Source of the DNA: Wurfbainia villosa
Taxonomy: Eukaryota > Streptophyta > Magnoliopsida > Zingiberales > Zingiberaceae
Assembly (NCBI GenBank): GCA_025175895.1
Contig: CM045991.1
Coordinates: 90,569,174 to 90,633,173, forward strand
Length of the DNA: 64,000 nt
Direction of reading: 5' to 3'
Part shown: one piece after another, positions 1 to 10,820 of the stretch
Position numbering within the stretch: the stretch's first letter is position 1
Layout of the letters: each line of letters starts with the position of its first letter
Program-made: the position numbers and the translations under genes
The notes under the pieces: generated by a model
The model's input: only the letters and a program-made list of their open reading frames with translations
The model's database searches: none
What the model was told of the DNA's origin: nothing

Positions 1-335
1 TTCCTACCAGTTGTTTGGTCCTCCTGACTCAACTGGACTTCCTTCCTGGTGTATGGTTCTCTTGATCCGGACATAGGAGCTACACTTCCTTCATTCGAGG
101 TTCATGGCTTGACATGGACCATGGCTTTGATACCAATTGTTAGTGCCTATAAGAATCATATATCTTCACAATGGTATGATATTGTTCACTTTGGGCCTAA
201 GCCCTCATGGTTTTATTTTTGGGCTTTACCCAAAAGGTCTTATACCAATGGAGATATATTTTTAACTTTAAACACATGATCTTTTCCATGTCTTACCAAT
301 GTGGGACTTTGATTATATTTATGATACTTCCAACA
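1..335 (-). mobile_element. TRIM-like LTR element, end fragment
   Basis: A short LTR at 138-335 starts TGTTAG and ends CCAACA. The 12 bases just left of it (124-135) are the reverse complement of a tRNA-iMet-type primer site with one change (TGGTATCAAAGC). The element therefore lies on the minus strand, this is its 5' LTR, and its internal part continues left out of the window. The LTR is only 198 bp, the size expected of TRIM or other small non-autonomous elements. Bases 1-123 show no recognisable Gag or Pol. I cannot check the target duplication because the other LTR is not present. Confidence 0.65.
138..335 (-). repeat. 198-bp LTR of the TRIM-like element
   Basis: The LTR has TG...CA ends and sits next to a primer-binding site at 124-135. 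The word AATGTGGGACTTTG near its right side and the AATGGAGATAT block are of a kind often seen in small plant LTRs; that comparison is from memory. H-family sequence begins directly after it. Confidence 0.65.
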
Positions 336-720
336 GACTGCTCAAAAGAATCTTCTCCTCCCCAAGGTTGAAACGATAGTAACATGCTACATATTATTGA
401 ACCCACATTGGTAGCATGATTGTAAAGTTATCCACGATAGTTGGAACAACACTTATGTCAAAGATCAGAAGATTGAATTAGCATCCCAACAAGAGAATTC
501 CACTCTTATTTTGTTATCTTCGTATCCTTTCCTTTCTATGTCCAGATAACATGTGATAAAGCTAGTCGATCAAGGAGACACCCAAGAGAGCATGATTCCT
601 TGTGTCAAAAAGGGAGATAGCATTGGTTCGAACTCGAGGTTGAGTTCCTTTCAACCCCAGGTGACTAACACAAGCAGGGTAGTGGGATGGGTGCTAAAAC
701 CCTTCCCTACATGAGGTTAG
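336..720 (+). pseudogene. H-family protease fragment, copy 1
   Basis: Translated on the plus strand, the stretch around 340-470 reads like the end of a Ty3/gypsy protease domain. It holds a CYILLNPHW segment (families usually have ACHILLGRPW) followed by a VIHDSWNNTY block. In-frame stops interrupt it, and no catalytic DSG or DTG is visible. It is the inverted partner of sequence at 2290-2470. Downstream the frame runs into an LTR-like segment in antisense orientation, so the original order has been rearranged. The family is inferred from short motifs only. Confidence 0.4.
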
Positions 721-1158
721 AATGAAAAAGGAGGTGAGGGGAAGAGAGAATCGAAGGAGAGGGGGAATTCACCAACAAAAGAGGATTACCTCTTTATTTA
801 AACGAAAAAGGAATATTATTAATCAAAACCGAATATCTTATTAGAGCCTAAACTTATGTTTAAATAGGCTTAGAAAGAGAAGGTTTCTTAATGCTAAAAA
901 ACTAAACTAACTTTAACAGAAATTTCTTAACAAGTAAGAAAGCTAAAAAAATAAACAAAAATTTCTTAACAAAATAAAAAAGTAAATATAAAAATTTAAA
1001 AAAAATGAAATTAAATATAACATTTGAACCAAATAAAATTAATAATAAAATATTAATGAAATTCTAAATAGCAGTGGCAGTGCGCCATGGTCGTGGTGGG
1101 AACCATTATCATGGACTGGTCCATAAGATATTTAATTTTGATAATAATATTTCTAGTC
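382..1158. repeat. Tandem duplication, unit 1
   Basis: This unit of about 777 bp begins ACATGCTACATATTATTGAA and is repeated directly after it at 1159. The unit carries the protease-like fragment followed by an AT-rich, LTR-like block in antisense orientation. The block includes the reverse complement of a TATTTAAACATAAG promoter-like stretch near 843-858. Confidence 0.8.
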
Positions 1159-1954
1159 ACATGCTACATATTATTGAACCCACATTGGTAGCACGATTGT
1201 AAAGTTATCCACGATAGTTGGAACAACACTTATGTCAAAGATCAGAAGATTGAATTAGCATCCCAACAAGAGAATTCCACTCTTATTTTGTTATCTTCGT
1301 ATCCTTTCCTTTCTATGTCCAGATAACATGTGATAAAGCTAGTCGATTAAGGAGACACCCAAGAGAGCATGATTCCTTGTGTCAAAAAGGGAGATAGCAT
1401 TGGTTTGAACTCGAGGTTGAGTTCCTTTCAACCCCAGGTGACTAACACAAGCAGGGTAGTGGGATGGGTGCTAAAACCCTTCCCTACATGAGGTTAGAAT
1501 AAAAAAGGAGGTGAGGGGCAGAGAGAATCGAAGGAGAGGGGGAATTCACCAACAAAAGAGGATTACCTCTTTATTTAAACGAAAAAGGAATATTATTAAT
1601 CAAAACATAATATCTTATTAGAGCCTAAACTTATGTTTAAATAGGCTTAGAAAGAGAAGGTTTCTTAATGCTAAAAAACTAAACTAACTTTAACAGAAAT
1701 TTCTTAACAAGTAAGAAAGCTAAAAAAATAAACAAAAATTTCTTAACAAAATAAAAAAGTAAATATAAAAATTTAAAAAAAAATGAAATTAAATATAACA
1801 TTTGAACCAAATAAAATTAATAATAAAATATTAATGAAATTCTAAATAGCAGTGGCAGTGCGCCATGGTCGTGGTCTGGTCTATGGTTAGGTCGTGGTGG
1901 GAATCATTATCATGGACTGGTCCATAAGATATTTAATTTTGATAATAATATTTC
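1159..1954. repeat. Tandem duplication, unit 2
   Basis: This is the second copy of the H-family unit. It is nearly identical to unit 1 apart from scattered substitutions and about 20 extra bases near 1876, in the CATGGTCGTGGTC region. Its start abuts the end of unit 1 almost exactly, which is what unequal exchange or replication slippage would give. No intact coding sequence was found in it. Confidence 0.8.
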
Positions 1955-2470
1955 TTTTTCATTTAAATAAAGAGGTGATCCTCTCTTATTGTCGAATTCT
2001 TTCTGCCCCTCTCTATTCTAACCTCATGCATGGAAGGTTTTTAACACTATCATGCTAACCCACCTGCATCAGTTATCTGGGTTTGAAAAGAACTCGACTT
2101 CAAGTTCAAACCAATGTTATCCTCTTTTTTGGAATAAGGACTTATGATTTCTCTTTCGTCCACTAGCTCCATCACCGATCATTTTGTTTTTAAATCCAAA
2201 ATGTTGCTCAAGCGAAGTAGTAGGACATAGGTGGCTTTCTCTTGTGCAATCATCTCTAAATACCTGGACATAAAAAGGAAAGGAGAGGTAGAAGATACCA
2301 AAATAAGAGTGAGATCCTCTCGTTGGAATACAATCTTCTATCATTCGATGTAGGTATTTTTTTATCCATCGTGTATAGCTTCATGATCAGACGGCCAAGG
2401 TGGTTCCAACAATATGTAACATGCAACCATCGTTTCAACCTTCAGGAGGAGAAGATTCTTTTGAACAGTC
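1481..2470. repeat. Large imperfect inverted repeat in H
   Basis: The LTR-like sequence at about 1481-1625 reappears in reverse complement at about 1925-2045. The protease-like sequence of 1159-1310 reappears in reverse complement near 2290-2440. The whole forms a fold-back with a spacer of roughly 300 bp around 1626-1924. Arms are imperfect but recognisable throughout. This could be an inverted insertion of one H copy into another, or a recombination product. Confidence 0.6.
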
Positions 2471-2675
2471 ATCATATCATAGTTATCTCTATAAAGTACC
2501 TCATCATCATTGTTGATGAGGTTGACCTTGACTTCTCTAATCAACTGAATTGTCCTCTCGGTGTTCTCAAGTCCATCTTCATATTTGTCCTTGTTGACAT
2601 CATCCTCATCATAGATGGGGTCTTTCATATTTTCTTCAATGACCTCATCTTCATCGTCGTAGATGGGATCCTCTA
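2362..2675 (-). pseudogene. H-family acidic Gag/protease ORF, C-terminal part
   Basis: Read on the minus strand this is acidic and repetitive, with DPIYD motifs followed by aspartate- and glutamate-rich linkers. It then passes through an ACYILLEPPW segment like the end of a retroelement protease domain and stops at 2362. The upstream part of the same reading frame lies at 14603-14966 and was separated by insertion of R1. Removing R1 and one CTCTA copy leaves the codons in register across the join. Acidic spacers between the Gag zinc knuckle and the protease are common in plant Ty3 elements. The assignment is inferred from motif order and not from a full domain. Confidence 0.5.
2671..2675. repeat. 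Target-site duplication of R1, left copy
   Basis: CTCTA lies immediately left of the R1 LTR. The same five bases are at 14598-14602, immediately right of the other LTR. Confidence 0.95.
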
Positions 2676-3532
2676 TGTCACACCCCGAGAGTATACCGTG
2701 CCGAAAATCAAACGGACGGTATCTCCCCTATACGTCGCAACATTTCGGGTTAATACAAGGCCCGTAGGCCCACAACAATAACATAATATAACATAATAAC
2801 AGCAGCGGAAATAAAGACCACATACCCACAACATACATAGCAAAAATATACAGGTGTACACCACCTGACAAGTCCACAATCATAAAACCGTAAATAAAAT
2901 AACGACTACACAAATAGATTCCACGACATCACGACAAAATCCATAATAACAAGTCCATACATATCAAAGTCCAAGACATAACCAAAAACGAACTCCTCGG
3001 GAGACTCGGAAAACGGAGATGGGATGGATCGGTCGGTGCAGCTCCAAGTCGTCACAAAGGCATCTACCTGTTACCTGGGCGACAGAAAAACCCAGGGTCA
3101 GAGGTGGTGAGTAAAACTCAGTAGGTAATCAAAGAAAAACATGTAAATATATGTATCAATATTACATGTCATTCAACAGTTTAAATCTACTCAAACAACG
3201 GGTATACATCAGCATAACAGGTATATATGCATGCATACACTAAATAAACTGAACACGATATTGCTACTCTATCCTAATCCAACCTGGGCATATAACCACA
3301 TCATAGGGTATAAAAGAATAGTACTAAATCACATAATATCCTGAATATGATCCAAGGGTATCACCGTGAATAACCAACAGGTATACAAGTACCTGCCTAC
3401 TACCATACAGGAAATGCAGTAGCATGTATGAATATGTACAAACAAATGCAACAAGCATAGCACATACAAATGCATCATCAAAGTGAGTATACATATAGAC
3501 TGTATCTGTATGTATACTAATCACCATCATCC

Positions 3533-3578
<46 letters not shown>

Positions 3579-6447
3579 CCATATGCAAAGCACCGTATGA
3601 TACGGCAATGCAGCATGCATGGTCATGCCTGCTCACCCCTACTCGCTACCACAACCCCAGTGTGGCCTAGGTGGCACGACAAGATAACTGTCCCAACTCA
3701 CACCAACCACTGCTATAAAGTGGCCGAGTGGGCAGTATGATCAAGTAGCATATGAGCGTAAAGAGCTCACTACGCAACGGGGGTCCCTGCTGCTGGCTAC
3801 TCCGACTGACACTACAAATGAGTGGTCGAGTGTCATGCACCCAGGACATCTGCACGCAACTCCAACTACCATCATCTATAATGGTAGAGTGCGGCACAAC
3901 AAATGCTATGCCCTCACACCAGTTACTCCTCTGGGAGTAACCTGGGAGGCAGGATGACTGACGACTCTCTCTCAACCCCAAGGGGAGACAATGTCATCAG
4001 TATGCATGCAATGACATGAGGGTACTGTCTCACATACAGACATCTACCATAGACTCTCTGTTCAACAGAGAGTCACACCCAATTGATCAGTACACTCTCT
4101 ATCCTGTAGAGAGTAATACTCATCTGATCATGATAAGCTAGGACCATCGGTCCGTAGCGACACACTGTCCACGACTCACCTGACCATTTACACAACCCGT
4201 GGTTGGTAAATAAATGTGCAACATACAGGTATGGAATGAGTCCTATATTTAGGGTCATACTTATCCACAGAGGACCTTTTTGCCAAATTTACAATTTAGG
4301 TCATCCTCCGTACTCTAACATCTACACCCTACTAAACAGTTAGACCTACTTACATCATATCTGTAACTCCTAGATCATGCTAGGGAATATGTGAGATCAA
4401 CAATTGAGCACACATATATATCAACGATAAGTTCAAGCATACGATAAACAGAGCAGGGTCAAGGTAATATGAACACCTAACATGCTCATATCTATGTCTA
4501 AATCTGAAAGTCATTACATCTACCCGACCGGTAGGAAATTACCTACCTGCTAAATAGCTCCGTGAAATAATATCTTCACGTCCGTGGATCTGCCTCGTAT
4601 CCACGTCCTGCAAATATCATCATTCACAATTAAATTCAAGCACTAACATAAACGATCGATAGGAAAAGGAATCTAACCCAATCCTAATCCCAAATCTTAC
4701 CAATAGAACAACTCTACTCATCACATAGGCAAATAAACTATAATTCAACCAACTGTAAGTCAAATACCAAATTTATAACATTCAGATCCAGACTTACCCA
4801 TTCTTGCTTCAATCCTCTCTCCGTGAATTTTTTGGAACCAAGTGTACCATCGAATAGGGACAACCCTACTCAAGTCTTATCCCTTTCCTCGTACCGATTC
4901 ACTTTTCCACTAGAATTTGTAGGAACAATTCATTATCGATTAGTTCCCTTGTTAAATCCAAGAGTAATATCACACTGTCGATTGCACAGTTATAACACAA
5001 TCTATTTCATAACATACACAATCACAGCTTACCTCCCATTGCTTCAATTTACCACCGATTCGTAATCCAACCTACTGTATAAAATCTGCCAATCAGCCTT
5101 GATTTCTCTCCTTTCCGGCACAATCCAAAAACCCCACCATTAGAAGTTGGCAGCAAAATCCTTGGCCTTGAACTATAATGGTAGCCTTCATCCGCTCACC
5201 GGAACACCACAACACACAAGGAAACCAAATCCAAAATCCCAGCTGCCATCGGAATGCTCAGCTCTACTCAAATCTGATCTCCACGGCAGATTTAACAACC
5301 TCTACCATCAATCAAATCCCTAAAGAACAATTAACTCCAAATCAAATCCAATTAACAACAACCACCACAGCATCAAGGACCATCACAAAACTCCGATCAG
5401 CGATGAAGGATAGCCTCGACTTACCCAATTCCGACGGTGATCCCCTGTTCACCGGCGAACTCCTTGCTGCCCTAACTTCGACAGAGACTGTGAAGCATCT
5501 TCCCAAACACCTGCTGCAACCCAATGGAACCACGAGATCTAAATCAAAAGCTCTCCTATGCTTGATCTGATGGGGGAATAACAATCAAAATCCAAATAGA
5601 AAAACAAAAGAACTGTGTAACCTGCGACAACAGCGTTGGATCGCAGTGATAATGCCGTCGATCGGCTCACGTGACTAGATTGACAAGTGCCCAGAGAAAA
5701 GGAGTCGAACTAATCTCCAGTCGGATCTTCCACCGAGAACAGCGTCGGCTTTCCTTCCCTCCCGCCGGCCAAGCACCAGCCACAGGGCAGAGAGGTGGAT
5801 GGTAGACTCAGAAGAAGGCGCTCCGCAGCGAGCACGGGGCGGAGATCGACACCGACGACAGCCCTCTCTCACGGCGGCGAGGCAAGCGGCAGCGGCGATT
5901 GGCATGGCGGCGACGAGTCGAGTTCAAAGGCGTCGGCACCCGCTGCTGTTGGACCAGCGGAGAAGAAGAGGCGACGGCGAATCGATCCCGCATCGAGCGG
6001 GGACGGCGACGATAGTGAGCTCCACGGAAATCAACTGGATCGGGCGAAGATGAGAAGAAACGGCCGATTGGGGAGGAGCTCGTGATGCCAGCCTCTTCAA
6101 CTCGCGGCGGCGACGCTTTAGGGCACAATAAGCGGGCTCGGCGATGGAGAGGGCGAGCGCGAGGAAACGAAATGCGATCGGGAGAGGGGATCGATCTCTG
6201 GTCGCTTCGGAGACGAAGAAGAAGCGTTCGGGAAGAAATGGAAGAAGAACGCTCGAAGTTAAGTTGCGATGAGAAACGGAAGAACGACAGCGTTTAGAGA
6301 AGTAAACGAATCGAGTTTTTTGGGTTTAAACCCTATAAGTCAAATCTAGATCCACTTAAATTAAACCCATAAATCTTAAAGCTATGTTAGATTGAATTAA
6401 ATCTCTAACCATGCTTTATTTATTGTTATTTTTTTCGGTATTTTACA
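2676..6447 (-). repeat. R1 3' LTR (left copy)
   Basis: On the plus strand it starts TGTCACACCCCGAG and ends GGTATTTTACA. On the element's own strand the LTR begins TGTAAAATACCG. It includes a (TA)n microsatellite at 3536-3577 and a GC-rich stretch at about 5640-6290. Compared with the other LTR it lacks about 20 bases near 3260 and keeps about 23 bases near 4590. Open frames inside it are not convincing genes. Confidence 0.95.
3536..3577. repeat. (TA)21 microsatellite
   Basis: An uninterrupted run of TA dinucleotides inside the R1 left LTR. The matching place in the other LTR (about 11702-11742) has shorter TA runs broken by CAAGCAAGTATG-like sequence. The array has therefore changed since insertion. 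Confidence 0.95.
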
Positions 6448-6459
6448 TTCTCCCCCACT
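6448..6459 (-). other. R1 polypurine tract
   Basis: The minus strand reads AGTGGGGGAGAA and then directly enters the LTR (TGTAAAATACC). It is the expected start site of plus-strand DNA synthesis and marks the 3' end of the internal region. Confidence 0.85.
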
Positions 6460-6529
6460 AATAAAAATTTGGTCCCCAAATTTAGTACTTTAATACGAGA
6501 ACCAAACTCAAGAAATTTCTTGAACTACT

Positions 6530-7440
6530 ATATGCCTCAAGTGAACAAATGAGGATATGGAGCTCGGATAGTATCTTTCAGCTCTCAAGTAGCCTCCTCA
6601 TCACTATGATGTTGTCATCAACCTTATGAGTCAGATGGTTTTGTTCTCACTACTGTCGCTCCTTGCGACCAAAAATTCGCACCGGAATCTCCTCATAGGT
6701 CGCCTTAGACTGAGGTAGAATTCGGAACCTCTTTCAGAACATAATCGACTGCGACACGTATTTCCTTAGTATAACAACAGGAAATACGTTGTGAGCACCC
6801 GCAAGTATCGGAGGTAAAGTAAACCGATAAGTTACACCTCCATAATCCCTGACACAAGATCTGAATAGATCCTCCAACGTTTGAATGTCATGCTCAGACA
6901 GTCCATCAGTCCGCAGATGAAATGTTGCACTTAGCCGAAGCTTTGTGCCTATAGTCTGATGCAGACTCTGTCAAAATCGTGAGGTAAATCGCGAATCTCT
7001 ATCCGATATGGTACTTAAAAGTACCCACGCAATCTGATAATCTTTCGGTAATACAACTCTACCGAATGATCCAACAAGTACGACCCACGAATAGAAAGGA
7101 AATGAGCTGATTTGGTCAGTCGATCCACACTCACCCAAATCGCATCGTGTCCTTTACGGGTCCTAGGCAATCCCGTAACGCAATCAATAGTGATATGCTC
7201 CCATTTCCATTCCGAAATTGGAATTTCCTGGAGCAATCTAGTGGGTTTCTAATGTTCAACTTTCACCTGCTGGTATACTAAATACCTAGCAACAAAGTCT
7301 GTGGTATCTCTCTTCATACCATTCCACGAGTATAAGCATTTCAACTCTCGGTACATCTCAATACCACCAGGATGTATAGTAAATCTCAAATAATGTGTCT
7401 CCTGTAGCAACTCTTCCTTAACTGGATGCGTGTCCAGAAC
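6530..7440 (-). pseudogene. R1 integrase and Pol C-terminus remnant
   Basis: On the minus strand, from high to low coordinate, I can read three pieces. The first is a zinc-finger-proximal IHPGG...MYREL stretch near 7330-7400. The second is WNGMKRDT...FVARYLVYQQVK followed by the WKWEHITIDCVTGLPRT core block, with RKGHDAIWVSVDRLTKSAHF at 7100-7240. The third is a C-terminal TYEEIPVRI segment near 6690 that runs toward the polypurine tract. All match the layout of chromovirus integrase. Stops (for example near 6645, and just before KPTRLL) and frame changes make it non-functional. No chromodomain could be confirmed. Confidence 0.8.
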
Positions 7441-10400
7441 ACATATCCATATTAGAGATGGAAAATTATCTTCTCACAAGATAAGTCCATCTACCGTCCA
7501 AAATCCACTCCACCACACACTCTGTAAGTGCATGGGAGACTATAACGACAAATGTCCCTTGTTGTAATTGTTCGAGTTCCAACAACTCTATAGTAGCTAC
7601 CCAGTAGCTAATCCAAAATCCCATGAGCATTCCTGCTCCATACATCTACTAATCAGGATAATAACTACTAAGCCCACGTCCTAAGTATGACCGCTTATCT
7701 CGTAGTTCCTTAACTGACGTAAGCATAAGTTACGTCTCATGCAACTGTATCGGAATCACTCCGATCCCTGAAATGATGCATTTGAGAACATCCTTTTATC
7801 CACCCCGGAAGGGTTAACTAATACTCGTGTAAAAGTTAACTGCCGTCTAGGTCCTGTAAACTGGTTTCACCAGCTTCCGACTAAATGATTTCCATTATCA
7901 CCTTTGTCAAACAAGTCCGTGGTATAGTAATGCTAACACATTCTATCCACATCTACAGTAATATCCAATCATACAAGGAAAACCACCATATACGGTGGCT
8001 GAGTGCGCAACTTCAACTACCACCATCAACAGTGGTCAAGTTACGCAACTCCAACAACTATAAAAGGATCCAATCGTGTTCAGGATACATGATTCTCAAA
8101 TCCAGTGGCAACTAAATCGTTAATTAGTCTAACAACTTAATCAAAACTCATACAATTCATACCAAGTATGAAATTGTCGTATCTACACACCTGCATCTCC
8201 TTTACTCTAAGCTGACGATATAATAATCATCACAATGACAATGATAATTGTATGACACCATGTCACTACAATATCAACGCTCCAGTCGTAAATCAACCCC
8301 AGAGTATACGCGGGTGTTCTTAGCTGATCTAAATAGATCTTTTATCCACAACGAAGGATATTCATCACAACAACTACTGTATTCCATCATCGATAATCGA
8401 TGCATACTTTCAAAGGTCCATCTCTCTTTCAACAAAGAGTTCCGGATCTTCTCAAGGAGGAATACTGGGATAGATAAATATCCCCTCCAACATCTCCTAT
8501 AATCGCAACTCACGTTCTTCCAATTCTTTTATAGTGTTTAACAACACTGATACCAACAAAAAATATCATTCGATATGTGATCTTCGATACCGAACTATTT
8601 TCGCAATCATTTCGATCGCCTACTCCACTTGCCTAAGCAACGGCAAGACTAGGAGTTCATCCGAAACTGCATCCGAATGCTCTCGGATTATACGCACATC
8701 TGAGAGACATAATCATACTTCCAACTATTTAACCATCCGTAAGGATATGTCTACAGTAAAGATTTGTCTATCCAAGTCTAAGGGTTTCCCTTAACTTTTT
8801 TAATTGCTAGTCCACTTCTCACCTGACGGTAGAGATACCACCGACTCACAAGTCGATGTAAAGGAATCCTTCTAATCCACACTAGGAATGTTCTAGACAA
8901 AGATACCTGTAAACCACAAGTATCTCTCAATATATTAACCTTAAGGGTAAACTAAAGTAATATCCTGGACGATCAAATATCTGTCGATCCGATCCAAAGG
9001 CTCCCCGCAGGTCTCCGCCTTTCTCCGAAGAGAACAAGATCAGATCCAACAGTCTGTGACAAAACGATCGCATTTCTGCGATGAATGATCCAAGGATTTT
9101 TCCTAGATCATCTGATCCTATCCCTTAAATCTACGAGCTACAACTGTAGAATACAAAATAGATACGACCACCGTCGTATACTCTCTCCTCTATACTAATC
9201 AAATCATATCTGGGGGTAACTGTTGTCTGCATGAGTCTTCCACGATGTCTTCTGTTGATACTGCTGTATAAGTCACTTCCCTTGAAGGGAAGTATCACGG
9301 AACTCCAACCACGCCTGAGGTGGTAGATCGCTGCTGACAAAATAACCCAATCTTCAGTGCTGATCTCTACTGTCGAGACGGTGCATCACCTTCCCGGAAT
9401 CTCCCGGATAGTCTTCAACTGAGTCTTCACAGTATAGCTCCTCAAATGTACTGGTTGCCTAAAATAGCAACAGATGAACGGATCCAACGAATAATCTGTC
9501 TTCGCATGTCTTCGTGATCTGCATTGCACGCACACAATCCCTTCGAAGTCCTTATTCTGATTTTGCTGATATCCACGAGAACATCCTGATGATCTCTAGT
9601 TGGTCTTCTATAATCAAAAAATAGCTCAAGCCTATGAGTCCGATCTTGCTCCTTTTATCAATAGTCGGAGACTTCTGACTCTATTTAGTTGACCTGCAAT
9701 ATTTGCTTACCGGTCTCCAACTCTTAAACTCTTATACAGAGTCATTTTTAAACTCCTATCCCAATCCAACATCTTCCGGCAGGATCTGATAGAAGATTCC
9801 GGCATCCTAATCCAACTATGAGCCAATTACTCTAGGTGGCTTAAATCATCCATTCATCTTCTTGAGCTATCAGGTGGTCGTAACCTCCGCAAGTCTCACG
9901 ACTCTGCACAGTATACTATTACTAACCGATCACCCTTTTTTTCTTGAAGCTCAAGAATTCCTTACAATGTCACTAAAAGTGACACGGGGAAATACTCTCT
10001 TTCAACATCACTAATCAATGATCAAGTGATATATTATTTCCCGAAGATTATTTTCTACATTTATCACCAAATACCGACTTGATCCCGATAATGGTATGCA
10101 AACAACTCTTCTTTCTCGGTATAATATGAGTTAAGTACTCAAAAGTACTCTCAAAGTTATACATCTCAGTATGAACAACTCAGGGATAAAATCCCTATGA
10201 AACACCATAACCTAGCCTTCATTGTATGCACATGAATAGTCTACAAGTCATTCATTACCCGAGTGTGATCGATTCTAACTTTAGTGAAAATCTCTAAGGC
10301 TGAAATCTCTGATTTCAACCAGAAATGTGACGACTTGACCCATGTTTTTCTGACTCGGTATCAGTCGGCTCTTAAAGGTAAATCACCTTTTCGACACGGT

Positions 10401-10801
10401 TCAAGACTCTCATACTCAACAGGTCATTTCCGTGGTCAACTCATACCACGGTTACGAATAATAACCAACATACTACGGGTTATTCCCTGATATAAGCATC
10501 TAAAAGCATAGTCAACATAACCAAGAGTATAAACCCTAAAGGTCACTCCAGTTGGTCGCCCCGGTGGACGACCCCTACTACAGGTCTGCACAGGTGTCAT
10601 AACTCTATTGTATACACCTACTGATCAAGTTTAGATAAACATCTACTAAACCATAAGTTTTTTCAGGAATTCTTACCTCATGCTTCTTGGAGCTCAGGCC
10701 GTTGTCCATCTCATCTCAGAAAACCAAAACCAAATAAATCGACTCCCGAGAATCCAAGACTCGACTCAAAAACAACATTGTATGGCATCGCAGAACCTTG
10801 T
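7441..10801 (-). other. R1 internal region, unreadable remnant
   Basis: This stretch should hold gag, protease, reverse transcriptase and RNase H of R1. I saw no conserved motif (no CCHC knuckle, DSG or DTG, or YVDD/FIDD) in the frames I examined. It has no long open frame on the element's strand. At about 3.4 kb it is shorter than a full chromovirus gag-pol upstream of integrase, so both deletion and mutational decay are likely. Confidence 0.5.
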
Positions 10802-10813
10802 GCTCTGATACCA
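10802..10813 (-). other. R1 primer-binding site
   Basis: The minus strand reads TGGTATCAGAGC, the complement of the 3' end of initiator methionine tRNA used by many plant LTR elements. It lies 7 bases from the LTR edge at 10821. Confidence 0.9.
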
Positions 10814-10820
10814 ATAAAGT

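Noticed and set aside
3324..3626. Minus-strand frame with a tyrosine/isoleucine repeat
   Set aside because: The repeat is the translation of the (TA)n microsatellite.
5178..5570. 130-residue open frame in the R1 left LTR
   Set aside because: The matching place in the other LTR (from 13319) has an in-frame stop (AAATAACAA), the frame has no known motif, and it lies antisense to the element.
5795..6297. Arginine-rich open frames in the GC-rich part of both R1 LTRs
   Set aside because: They occur in both LTRs because the LTRs are copies. Several frames on both strands are open at once, which is expected of GC-rich sequence, and none shows a domain.
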